64,000 nucleotides of DNA. It comes from Mycolicibacterium brisbanense (GTDB lineage Bacteria > Actinomycetota > Actinomycetes > Mycobacteriales > Mycobacteriaceae). Shown in pieces: positions 43,075 to 50,746 of the stretch. The stretch covers positions 275,931-339,930 of the forward strand of contig NZ_BCSX01000035.1 in the NCBI RefSeq assembly GCF_001570425.1. Direction: 5' to 3'. The stretch's first letter is position 1. Every line of letters starts with the position of its first letter. The notes under the pieces are model-generated. The model saw nothing but the letters and a program-made list of their open reading frames with translations, was not told the DNA's origin and did not search any database. The position numbers and the translations under genes are program-made.

Positions 43075-44024
43075 GCCACACCGACCAGGCTGCCCAGCAA
43101 CGGGCGGACCTCCGCGGCGAACCGTTCCACCTGCTCGGGATCGTAGGCGTGGGGCACCAGGCAGATCTCTTGTACACCGGCGTCGAGGTGCGCCGCGATC
43201 TGCTCGGCGCAGTCCTCGGGCGTCCCGCAGATGGCACTCTCCGGGGTGGCGTTGCTCCACTCCGGTGTGTCGAAATACGACGCCAGCCATGGACCGGTCA
43301 GCGCCTGCGCCTGCTCCCGCGACGTGCCGATGCAGATCGGCAGCTGGTTCAGGGAGTGCAGCCGGTCGGGGTCGCGGCCCGCCTCTTCGGCGAATCTCCG
43401 TATCTTCGACCAGGATTCGGTGAATGCCTCAGCGGTGTAGAAGTACGTCAGCCAACCATCGCCAAGGGTCGCAACGCGTTTGAGCACCCTGTCGACGTAT
43501 CCGCCGATGAGAACCTGCGGTCGCGGCTGCGGTAGGGGGAGCATCTTGACGCGCCGAAAGGACAGATCGTCCCAGGTGCCGGTCACGTCGTCCTGAGTCC
43601 AGAGGTTCATGCAGATTTCGAGGTTACGCTCGAAGATGCGTCCGCGCCCCTTGAATGGTGTTCCTGTGGCGTCGAATTCGCGCTCATACCAGCCTGCCGC
43701 CATGCCGAGGCGTAGCCGCCCGTTCGAGATCGACTGAATGGTCGCGGCGGTCTTGGCCAGCAGCGCGGGGTCACGGATCGGCAGCACCAGCACCCCGGTC
43801 CCGAGTTCGATGGTGCTGGTGTGGCTGGCCAGCACCGCCAGCGTGGTGAGCGCCTCCAGCTGGGGGAAGGGCTGCCGACTACCGAGGAACAGGTGATCCC
43901 ACGCCCACAACGAGGAGAACCCGAGCTGTTCGGCGCGACGGGCGGTGCTGAGCAACTCGTCGATCCGGGGTGTCTTCTGAGCTGAGGTGAAATTCTCCAC
44001 GGCTAACCCGAAAGTTGCGGGCAT
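43071..44024 (-). CDS. LLM-class flavin/F420-dependent oxidoreductase
   Basis: This 317-residue luciferase-like TIM barrel has FGLAVENFTSAQ at the start, AEQLGFSSLWAWDHLF, IELGTGVLVLPIRDPALLAKTAATI and RLRLGMAAGWYEREFDATG. These are the typical segments of mycobacterial LLM oxidoreductases, many of which use F420. It is the first gene of the operon that continues through CoA-transferase and molybdenum hydroxylase genes. The NpdG-like protein at 33211 could supply F420H2. FMN-dependence cannot be excluded from the sequence alone. Confidence 0.88.
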   Translation of the reverse strand: MPATFGLAVENFTSAQKTPRIDELLSTARRAEQLGFSSLWAWDHLFLGSRQPFPQLEALTTLAVLASHTSTIELGTGVLVLPIRDPALLAKTAATIQSISNGRLRLGMAAGWYEREFDATGTPFKGRGRIFERNLEICMNLWTQDDVTGTWDDLSFRRVKMLPLPQPRPQVLIGGYVDRVLKRVATLGDGWLTYFYTAEAFTESWSKIRRFAEEAGRDPDRLHSLNQLPICIGTSREQAQALTGPWLASYFDTPEWSNATPESAICGTPEDCAEQIAAHLDAGVQEICLVPHAYDPEQVERFAAEVRPLLGSLVGVA

Positions 44025-44143
44025 GGGGCCGTCCTCTCTGTTGCGTCGCAGCTGTTACGTCTGAGGCCTGGTGAGGCGTCACGTTATGCCACTCAGCCGT
44101 GCCCTTCTATGGCAGCGCTAGCCAACTCAGCGGCTGCTGTTTG

Positions 44144-45025
44144 TCATTGATTGCCATTCAGCTCCGGGCGACGCACCGCGAAGCGGATGCGGGTGCCCGG
44201 CACGGCCTGGGCGGCCGAGTTGACCGCCGTGCCGGGTACGACGCCGATGACGGGATAGCCGCCGGTCACCGGTCTGTCGGCGAGAAACAGGGTCGGACGT
44301 CCCTTGGTCGGCACTTGCAGCGCGCCCAGTACCACGCCCTCGCTGGCGAGCTCGCCGCTGCGCCGGCGGGGAAGCTCCGGTCCGTCCAGGCGAATGCCGA
44401 CACGGTCCGCGTCGGCCGTGACGGTGAACTCGTGGCGGCCGAGCCGGTCCAGGGCCTCGTCGGTGAACCAGTCGTCGCGCGGGCCCAGCGTGAGCGGCAG
44501 GGTCATGGTGTTGTGATGCGGCTCCGTCATCGGTGCGAAATCTGTCGCGGGCCAGTCTGTTTCAAACGCGCCGATGCTCAGTTTGTGCCCAGCGCGCAGC
44601 GGCGGGGTGCCCAGCTGGGCCATGGTGTCCCATGACATCGACCCGAGTACGCATTCGCCGAGCACACCGCCACGCACCGCGACGTAGCTCCGGAGCCCGG
44701 CAGCGGGCACGCCGAGCGTGACGCGGTCTCCGGCGCCGACCGGGAACGCCGTGTTGAGGCCCGGTGAGCGGCCACGGCAGGACACCGGGACCGACGCGCC
44801 CGTCACCGCGATCAACGCGGGAGCATCGACACTGAATGCCATGCGGCCCAACGTGACTTCGATGCACGGCGCACCGGCCCGATTGCCGACCAGACGGTTC
44901 GCCAGGTCGTAGGACGCGCGATCGGCCGCGCCGGACTGCCCGACGCCGAGGTGACCCAGCCCGCGCCTGCCGCGATCTTGCAGCAGCGCAAGCACTCCGA
45001 CCGACTCGATGGTGAGGTGCTTCAT
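44144..45025 (-). CDS. pxpC: 5-oxoprolinase subunit C (KipA/AHS2)
   Basis: This 293-residue protein has the biotin-dependent carboxylase-like AHS2 fold. Segments are VGVLALLQDRGRRGLGHLGVGQSGAAD, NRLVGN, SYVAVRGG, and VTGGYPVIGVV near the end. PxpABC cleaves 5-oxoproline to glutamate using ATP. The order B-C with 4-bp overlap and A upstream is the complete set. A 119-bp gap separates it from the LLM operon on the same strand, so read-through into that operon is possible. Confidence 0.92.
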   Translation of the reverse strand: MKHLTIESVGVLALLQDRGRRGLGHLGVGQSGAADRASYDLANRLVGNRAGAPCIEVTLGRMAFSVDAPALIAVTGASVPVSCRGRSPGLNTAFPVGAGDRVTLGVPAAGLRSYVAVRGGVLGECVLGSMSWDTMAQLGTPPLRAGHKLSIGAFETDWPATDFAPMTEPHHNTMTLPLTLGPRDDWFTDEALDRLGRHEFTVTADADRVGIRLDGPELPRRRSGELASEGVVLGALQVPTKGRPTLFLADRPVTGGYPVIGVVPGTAVNSAAQAVPGTRIRFAVRRPELNGNQ

Positions 45026-45651
45026 CGGCCCACATCACGGAACTGCACGACCGCACCCGGGCGCAACATCGCAGGCGGATCGGCAGAGGAGTCCCACAGC
45101 ACCGCATCGGTGTGACCCAACAGCTGCCAACCGCCGGGGGAGACGCGCGGGTAGACCGACGAGAACTGGCCCGCGATGGCGACTGCGCCGGCAGGTACCC
45201 GGATGCGGGATTCGTCGCGCCGCGGTACCTGCAACCGCGGGTCACCGCCGGTGAGGTAGGAGAAGCCGGGAGCGAATCCGCAGAACGCGACCCGCCACGG
45301 CGTCCCGGTGTGGGCGGCCACCACCTCGTCCACGGTCAACCCGGTCAGCCGTGCCACGTCGGCGAGATCCGCACCGTCGTAACGCACGTCGATGATGTGG
45401 TGTTCCTCGTCGAGTACGTCGTCAGCGTCCGGCGCGAGTCTTTCCAGGGCGCTGCGCAGCGGGGCCGCGCTCGTCACCTCCGGATCCACGGTGACCAACA
45501 GGGTCGTCAGGCCCGGGACCACCTCCTGCACGCCGGGCAGGTCGGCTTGCCGGACGGCCGCTGCCCAGCGGTGCACCGATCGGTTGTCCCCGACGTCCAG
45601 CAGCCACGCATTCTCGCCGCACGCCCGCACCGGGACCGGATCGACCGTCAC
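45022..45651 (-). CDS. pxpB: 5-oxoprolinase subunit B (KipI/AHS1)
   Basis: This 209-residue AHS1-domain protein has VRACGENAWLLDV at the start and the signature FCGFAPGFSYLTGGDPRLQVPRR. It continues with VPAGAVAIAGQFSSVYPRVSPGGWQLLG and ends in a beta-rich tail. It forms a heterocomplex with PxpC that phosphorylates and hydrolyses 5-oxoproline with PxpA. It is coupled to pxpC and pxpA by 4-bp overlaps, so the three are made stoichiometrically. Confidence 0.93.
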   Translation of the reverse strand: MTVDPVPVRACGENAWLLDVGDNRSVHRWAAAVRQADLPGVQEVVPGLTTLLVTVDPEVTSAAPLRSALERLAPDADDVLDEEHHIIDVRYDGADLADVARLTGLTVDEVVAAHTGTPWRVAFCGFAPGFSYLTGGDPRLQVPRRDESRIRVPAGAVAIAGQFSSVYPRVSPGGWQLLGHTDAVLWDSSADPPAMLRPGAVVQFRDVGR

Positions 45652-46409
45652 CGAATGGGGAAGAGTTCGACCCCCGCAGCCTCGAGCGCTGCCCGGGTCT
45701 TACGTGCGATGTCGACGGCGCCGGGCGTATCGCAGTGCACGAGGAGTGCTTCGGCGGTGACGTCGACCTCGCTGCCGTCGTTGGCGGTCAGGTGACCTTC
45801 GGTGACCATCTGCACGGCCCGCGCCGCGGCCGCATCGGCGTCGGTCAGCAGTGCGTTGGGCTCGCTGCGGGACTGCAAAAGCCCTTCGGGGGTGTAGGCC
45901 CTGTCGACGAACGCCTCGGCGATCATGCGCAGCCCGGCCTCCTTGCCGAGCCGCCACACCTCCGTGCCGACGGCCGCGAGAAGCGGGATGTCGCCGCCGA
46001 ATTCGACAGTTGCGTCGACGAGGGCCTGGGCGTGCTCGGTGTCCTTCGTGGCGACATTCCACAGTGCGCCGTGTGCCCGCACGAAATCGACCTTCCCGCC
46101 GGCCAAGCGCGCGAAGACCTCCAGCGCGCCCATCTGATAGAGCAGATCGTCCCGCAGTTCGGCACCGGGGATCGCGATGTAGCGTCGACCGAAACCGTGC
46201 AGGTCGCGATAGCTCACCTGGGCGCCGATCGCCACATTGTTCTTCACCGAGATCGCGCAGGTGCGGCGCATGATGCCCGGGTCTCCGCCGTGGAAGCCGC
46301 AGGCGATGTTGGCACTGGTGACGATCTCGAGCAGGGCATCGTCGTCACCCAGGCTCCAGCGGCCCAGTCCTTCGCCGATGTCGGTGGTCAAAGCTACGCG
46401 TGGCGCCAT
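45648..46409 (-). CDS. pxpA: 5-oxoprolinase subunit A (LamB/YcsF)
   Basis: This 253-residue LamB/YcsF protein has TTDIGEGLGRWSLGDD, SANIACGFHGGDPGIM, GAQVSYRDLHGFGRR, and VRAHGALWN. The common DLNES-type start is replaced by TTDIGEG, and a YPDxxGFGRR-type segment by YRDLHGFGRR. ATG 46409 is the family start. It heads the pxpABC operon and is convergent with nothing; a LysR gene lies 71 bp upstream on the same strand. Confidence 0.92.
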   Translation of the reverse strand: MAPRVALTTDIGEGLGRWSLGDDDALLEIVTSANIACGFHGGDPGIMRRTCAISVKNNVAIGAQVSYRDLHGFGRRYIAIPGAELRDDLLYQMGALEVFARLAGGKVDFVRAHGALWNVATKDTEHAQALVDATVEFGGDIPLLAAVGTEVWRLGKEAGLRMIAEAFVDRAYTPEGLLQSRSEPNALLTDADAAAARAVQMVTEGHLTANDGSEVDVTAEALLVHCDTPGAVDIARKTRAALEAAGVELFPIR

Positions 46410-46480
46410 GGTTCTCGTGCCCTCCTTCGGGTCGTCGTGCTCCGAGTATCCCCGGCGGAATGACCCGCGAACAGCGCCGG

Positions 46481-47395
46481 TCACTGACGCTCATCAGTCA
46501 GCGAAACTGCCGATTCCTGGAATCGGTCGTGCAACGACCGCCGAACGGCCCGCACCGACGGATCGCCCGTGCGGGCGTGGCGGCTCAGCGCGACAAGCGT
46601 CCGCGACCACCCGGTCGGCACCCGGACCAGCGGTGCGGTCTCGCGCTGCGGGGGCAGCACCAACCGCGGGAGCACGCTGGCCGCCGCGCCTTGGCGGACG
46701 ATGAGCAGAAGCAGTTCGAGGTCGTAGGACTCGTATTGCACGGTCGGGGTGAAACCGAGGCCAAGGCAGTGCTGCACCGCCCACGTGCGCGAGGCGGCAC
46801 CGACCGGTTCCAGCGCCCACGGCAGTGCGCCGGCCGCCTGCATGAAGTCGCGGCCCTTCAACACCGATGCCGCGACCACGGCCTCCAGCGGATCGTCGGC
46901 CAGCACCTCGCGGTGCACATACCCGGGCAGCGCCGGGGCGGCGCCGGGGTACTCCTCGCTGACCACCAGGTCGAATTCGCCGCTGAGCAGCGCGGGAACT
47001 GCGACCTCGGGCTCCGATTCGACGAGTTCGACGCGTAGTCCCGGATGTCGGTGCTGGCATTCCAGCAGCGCGGGGACCAGCGCGCGGGCGGCGCTTCCGA
47101 AGGCGGCCACCCGGCACGTCCCGGTCGGCGGCTCCTCGCCGGAACGCAGTTCGGCCTGGGCGAGTTCGAGTGCGGCGAGGATGTCGGCGCCCCGATCGGC
47201 CAGGCGCTGCCCGGCCTCGGTGAGCCGCACGCCGCGGCCGACACGTTCGAGCAGCGGGGCGCCGGCCTCACGTTCGAGCAGTGCCAATTGCTGGGAGATG
47301 CCCGACGGGCTCATGTGTAGCGCCTCGGCCACCGACGCGATCGTGCCGCGATGGCTCAGTTCCACCAGAAACCGCAGCCGACGAACGTCCAACAT
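46481..47395 (-). CDS. LysR-family regulator
   Basis: This 304-residue regulator has an N-terminal winged helix (RRLRFLVELSHRGTIASVAEALHMSPSGISQQLALLE) and a LysR substrate domain. ATG 47395 is chosen by family alignment; ATG 47416 would add seven residues. It is divergent from the PLP enzyme at 47502 and directly upstream of pxpABC, so it may control both, sensing 5-oxoproline, glutamate or a diamino acid. The 106-bp divergent region has no single obvious operator. Confidence 0.87.
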   Translation of the reverse strand: MLDVRRLRFLVELSHRGTIASVAEALHMSPSGISQQLALLEREAGAPLLERVGRGVRLTEAGQRLADRGADILAALELAQAELRSGEEPPTGTCRVAAFGSAARALVPALLECQHRHPGLRVELVESEPEVAVPALLSGEFDLVVSEEYPGAAPALPGYVHREVLADDPLEAVVAASVLKGRDFMQAAGALPWALEPVGAASRTWAVQHCLGLGFTPTVQYESYDLELLLLIVRQGAAASVLPRLVLPPQRETAPLVRVPTGWSRTLVALSRHARTGDPSVRAVRRSLHDRFQESAVSLTDERQ

Positions 47396-47501
47396 CACCC
47401 CAGTGTAAGAAAACATCAGTAATGCTGCCGGGTTGACGGCAGCAATCGGTGATGTTGTCCGACCTTCGCAGTGCCTACTGTTCCGAGTCAGGAGGTGTGC
47501 C

Positions 47502-48557
47502 GTGCTGACGACCGAACCGTTTGTGCTCAATCCCCAGTGGGCTCCAGGGGGCGCTGCCGCGCCGCGGCAGACCGACGAGATCCGGCGGTTTCACGAAACC
47601 CTGCCCAACTACGCGGTGACGCCGTTGGTCGCATTGCCGACGGTCGCCGACACGCTGGGGTTGGGCACAGTGCTCGTCAAGGACGAGTCGCTACGACTCG
47701 GCCTGCCCGCGTTCAAGATGCTGGGCGCCTCGTGGGCCGTCCACCGCGCACTGCGCTCGTCGGTCCACGCCCGCCCCCGACTGGTCACCGCGACCGACGG
47801 CAACCACGGCCGAGCGGTGGCCCGCATGGCCGCGCTGTTGAAACTGCCCGCGACCATCGTCGTCCCCGAGGGGGTGTCCGCACGCGCAGTCGACTTGATC
47901 CGTGCTGAGGGTGCCGACGTTCGCGTCCTCGACATGCCTTACGACCGCGCGGTTGAGCACGCCGCCACGCTTGCCGACACCGACCCGGATTCGCTTCTGC
48001 TACAAGACACTTCGTGGCCCGGGTATGAAGAGGTCCCACAGTGGATCGTCGACGGGTACGCCACGCTGTTCGACGAGGCCGCCGAACAGGCCGCGGCGGT
48101 CTCTGGCGGCTTCGACCTCATCGTCGTTCCTGCCGGTGTCGGCTCACTGGCCCACGCCGCGGTGATTTTCGGTCGGTCACACCCCGATTGCCGCATCGTC
48201 GCAGTCGAACCCGACGTCGCCGATTGCGTGCGGGCCAGCCTGTCCGCAGGCGCCCTCACCACAGTCCCGACCGGCCAGACCACCATGGCCGGGCTCAACT
48301 GCGGTACCCCGTCCTATCTCGCATGGCCCGACCTCCAGAAGGGACTCGCGGGAGCGGTGGTGGTCGACGACCAGGCCGCCGCCGATGCCTCCGCCGACCT
48401 GGCTCCCCTCGGCGTCGACGCGGGCCCGTGTGGCGCTGCCAGCCTGGCCGCCCTGCGGATCCTGGCAGCCGATCCCGTACGTTCGCACCTCGGCCTCGGC
48501 CCCGATTCCACTGTCCTGCTACTCAACACCGAGGGTTCCAGCGCGTCCGGTGGGTAG
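47502..48557 (+). CDS. Diaminopropionate ammonia-lyase-like PLP enzyme
   Basis: This 351-residue fold-type II PLP enzyme has the cofactor lysine in GLPAFKMLGASWAV, and the TATDGNHGRAVARMAALL and VPAGVGSLAHA phosphate-loop regions. Together with the N-terminal FHETLPNYAVTPLVALP these match diaminopropionate ammonia-lyases (DpaL). Such enzymes deaminate 2,3-diaminopropionate, and sometimes D/L-serine or threonine, to 2-oxo acids. GTG 47502 follows a perfect GGAGG; the earlier in-frame codon lacks one. The divergent LysR gene and the pxp operon suggest a shared amino-acid catabolic role. Confidence 0.85.
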   Translation: MLTTEPFVLNPQWAPGGAAAPRQTDEIRRFHETLPNYAVTPLVALPTVADTLGLGTVLVKDESLRLGLPAFKMLGASWAVHRALRSSVHARPRLVTATDGNHGRAVARMAALLKLPATIVVPEGVSARAVDLIRAEGADVRVLDMPYDRAVEHAATLADTDPDSLLLQDTSWPGYEEVPQWIVDGYATLFDEAAEQAAAVSGGFDLIVVPAGVGSLAHAAVIFGRSHPDCRIVAVEPDVADCVRASLSAGALTTVPTGQTTMAGLNCGTPSYLAWPDLQKGLAGAVVVDDQAAADASADLAPLGVDAGPCGAASLAALRILAADPVRSHLGLGPDSTVLLLNTEGSSASGG

Positions 48558-48568
48558 CTGTCGCCTCG

Positions 48569-48637
48569 CACCGCGAGCGTGCGTGTCTGTCACCCAACAC
48601 GCCGTGCGTCGTCAGCATTTTTGCCGCGTTCGCGGTG
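48569..48637 (+). repeat. Leader repeat copy 2
   Basis: This copy has about 13 differences from copy 1 over 113 aligned bases by eye, with no gaps, including the first codons of the downstream gene. Arms CACCGCGAGCG and CGTTCGCGGTG pair with one mismatch. The start codon of the second paralogue lies 94 bp from the repeat start, as in copy 1. Confidence 0.85.
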
Positions 48638-48662
48638 TCGTGAGCGCTCGTAAGCTGCTGAT

Positions 48663-49604
48663 GTGACCGATACTCCCGACGATGAACTGGCCGCGGCGAC
48701 CGCAGCATTGCGTGAAGCCACCTCGCTGCAGCAGCGGTTGTCGACGGCACGCAGCAAAGCCGAAGGTTCTGCCGCTGCCGTCAAGGCAGCCAAGCGACGC
48801 ATTGCCGAGGAGACCAAGGACGTTCGAAAATTGGAATCCCTTTCCCTGACGGGCATCCTGTCGCGGCTCAAAGGCTCACACGCCGACGACCTGGCCCGGG
48901 AAACGGCGGAACAGGAAGCAGCGCAATACGAATACCGGGTCCGCGAAGCCCGAGCGGCCGCCGACCAACGCAATGTCGACGATCTCCAGCGTCGGCTCGA
49001 CGGTATGGGCGACGTGTCGGCGCGACACGCCAAGGCATTGACTGCCAAGGAACAGTGGTTGCGGCAGACGGGCGCTCCGTCGGCGGCGCGGTTGACCGAA
49101 ATCGCCGAGCGCCGAGGGCATTTGACGGCCGAACTCGCCGAGATCGCTGAGGCCAGGACTGCGGGAAAGCGAGCGATGGCCGATCTGCGCACGGCGGCCG
49201 AACGGATCGACAGTGCACGGTCCTGGTCGGCCTACGACACGTGGTTCGACGGCGGGGTGATCGCGAGCATGATCAAGAACGACAGGCTCGACGAGGTGGT
49301 GAATTGTCTGCGGTCAGCCGACAGGGAGCTGCGGACGTTCACCACCGAGCTGGCCGACGTCCACATGCAGGGTGTCCAGAGCCTCGAAATAAGCTCTTTC
49401 ACAAGGACTCTCGACGTCTGGTTCGACAACTTCTTCACCGATCTCATGGTGCGTGACCAGATCATCGAAGCCCAGCAGAAAGTGAGCCAGGCGATCGAAG
49501 GCGTCGAGGCCGTGCTGGCCCGGCTCGATGACCGCAAGCATGAGCGCACGAACGAGTTGGCCCGGCTGCAGGCGGAGCGAACGGCGCTGCTGACCTCGCG
49601 GTGA
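48663..49604 (+). CDS. Coiled-coil protein, paralogue B
   Basis: This 313-residue paralogue of the product at 28120 starts with GTG (MTDTPDDELAAATAALREA). Identity is highest in the first 50 residues and in LESLSLTGILSRLKGS, DDLARETAEQEAAQYEY and SADRELRTFTTELADVHMQ, and lower in the last third. It is predicted to be helical and coiled-coil throughout, with no membrane segment. The gene ends inside a short tandem duplication (GCTGCTGACCTC... twice, 49588-49627). Function unknown; a pair of such genes at both ends of the island is notable. Confidence 0.8.
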   Translation: MTDTPDDELAAATAALREATSLQQRLSTARSKAEGSAAAVKAAKRRIAEETKDVRKLESLSLTGILSRLKGSHADDLARETAEQEAAQYEYRVREARAAADQRNVDDLQRRLDGMGDVSARHAKALTAKEQWLRQTGAPSAARLTEIAERRGHLTAELAEIAEARTAGKRAMADLRTAAERIDSARSWSAYDTWFDGGVIASMIKNDRLDEVVNCLRSADRELRTFTTELADVHMQGVQSLEISSFTRTLDVWFDNFFTDLMVRDQIIEAQQKVSQAIEGVEAVLARLDDRKHERTNELARLQAERTALLTSR

Positions 49605-49631
49605 CCGCTGCTGACCTCCCGCTGACCCCCG

Positions 49632-49699
49632 CACCGCGAGCGTGCGTGTCTGTTGCCCAACACGCCGTCCGGCGTAGGCATTTCACGCACCTTCGCGGG
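49632..49699 (+). repeat. Leader repeat copy 3
   Basis: The first 37 bases match copies 2 and 4 with two to four changes, then it diverges, keeping TTCGCGG at the same offset (60) as copy 2. It lies upstream of the AbiEi-like gene and forms an inverted pair with copy 4 on the other side. Confidence 0.8.
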
Positions 49700-49717
49700 C
49701 GCCCGACCGCGGCGAAG

Positions 49718-49744
49718 TTATCCACAATCTGTCGTTTATCCACA
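49718..49744 (+). promoter_or_regulatory. Two DnaA-box-like sequences
   Basis: TTATCCACA occurs at 49718-49726 and again at 49736-49744, same strand, 18 bp apart, in the leader of the AbiEi-like gene. Both match the general bacterial DnaA box. They lie in a short AT-richer patch, but the surroundings are not an origin. Confidence 0.5.
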
Positions 49745-49779
49745 ATTTGGGCACCACCACCTTCCGGAAAGCGGTTCCA

Positions 49780-50685
49780 GTGTCGACTCTCGTCGACATG
49801 GACTCACAACTCGCAGAGCTGTTCACGACGCAACGTGGCGTCGCCACCAGTGCCCAGATCCTCGGAGTGATCACCCGTCATGCGTTCGACAAAGCCGTGG
49901 ATACCGGTCTGCTGGAACGGATGTGGCAGGGCATCTACTGTCTGGGGGAGTCAACCGACGACCTGAGGCTGCGCGGGCTGGACCTGTCCTGCGGCCGGAA
50001 AGTCGCGCTGTGTCTCGGCACTGCGGCCGCGGTGCACGGGTTCGACACAGAAGGCCCTCCCGACCTGCAGATCCTCAATCCGCCGGGCGGTCAAATGCGA
50101 TCGACGGACGGATTGGTCGTGCACCGTCGCGACGACGCGCCACTGACGTTTGTCGACGGCAGATACGTCACCGCCCCGGCATGGACCGCCATAGAGGTCG
50201 CGCGGGCATTGCGGCGGCCGCGGGCCCTGGCCACTCTAGACGCCGCGCTGCGCAGTGGCACGTGCAGCCGGGCCGGCCTGTGGCGCGCCGCCATCGAACA
50301 GGCCGGGCGTCGGGGCATCGTCAACGTGCGGAATCTCATCGCATTGGCCGACGCGCGTGCCGAGTCGCCGATGGAGAGCGAAGCGCGGCTTGTGATGCTT
50401 GACGGGGGTCTTCCGGCTCCCAAGCTGCAGTACGAGGTCATCGACGGCAACGGTCAGAGGAGAAGACTCGACTTCGCCTGGCCTGAGCAGCGCGTGGCGG
50501 TCGAGTACGACAGCCTGGATTGGCACGGTAATCCCGACGCGCTGCGCGACGACCGCAGGCGAACCGCGGCGTTGCTGGCCATCGGCTGGATCGTCATTTC
50601 GATCGTGTTCGAGGACCTGCGCGAGCGGCAGGGGGAGATGGTTGCGCGGATCAATGGGCAACTGCGTCGCGCTCGCGCGGCGTGA
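49780..50685 (+). CDS. AbiEi-like winged-helix protein with DUF559 nuclease-like domain
   Basis: This protein of about 301 residues has an N-terminal AbiEi-type winged helix (LAELFTTQRGVATSAQILGV) and a middle alpha/beta part. A C-terminal DUF559/Vsr-like region (RRRLDFAWPEQRVAVEYDSLDWH, then RRTAALLAIGWIVI) is reminiscent of PD-(D/E)XK nucleases. GTG 49780 has a GGAAAG site; ATG 49798 is the alternative. No AbiEii toxin gene is adjacent, so a toxin-antitoxin role is not supported. Such genes are numerous in mycobacteria, with unknown function. Confidence 0.75.
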   Translation: MSTLVDMDSQLAELFTTQRGVATSAQILGVITRHAFDKAVDTGLLERMWQGIYCLGESTDDLRLRGLDLSCGRKVALCLGTAAAVHGFDTEGPPDLQILNPPGGQMRSTDGLVVHRRDDAPLTFVDGRYVTAPAWTAIEVARALRRPRALATLDAALRSGTCSRAGLWRAAIEQAGRRGIVNVRNLIALADARAESPMESEARLVMLDGGLPAPKLQYEVIDGNGQRRRLDFAWPEQRVAVEYDSLDWHGNPDALRDDRRRTAALLAIGWIVISIVFEDLRERQGEMVARINGQLRRARAA

Positions 50686-50746
50686 GGGTGCGCAGAGTGC
50701 CGACGGCGCACGGCGTGCCGGGCAACAGACACGCACGCTCGCGGTG
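50686..50746 (-). repeat. Leader repeat copy 4 (inverted)
   Basis: Read on the minus strand from 50746, this starts CACCGCGAGCGTGCGTGTCT and matches copy 3 over 37 bases with two changes. It occupies the gap between two convergent genes, so unlike copies 1-3 it is not upstream of a start codon. Confidence 0.8.

Larger units (their letters stand above)
49632..50746. other. Inverted-repeat-bounded unit with AbiEi-like gene
   Basis: Copies 3 (plus) and 4 (minus) of the repeat face each other across 1,115 bp that contain one gene. Their outer 37 bp match with two differences. No target-site duplication and no transposase are visible, so this is only possibly a mobile cassette. Confidence 0.3.

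Noticed and set aside
44088..44135. Repeated ACTCAGC half-sites upstream of the LLM operon as PucR sites
   Set aside because: Only two loose copies, no symmetry, and they do not match the described PucR box.
49718..49744. Chromosomal origin
   Set aside because: Only two boxes, with no dnaA, dnaN or AT-rich unwinding region nearby.
49780..50685. AbiE toxin-antitoxin pair
   Set aside because: Only the AbiEi-type half is present and the neighbours are unrelated; the C-terminus is DUF559-like.
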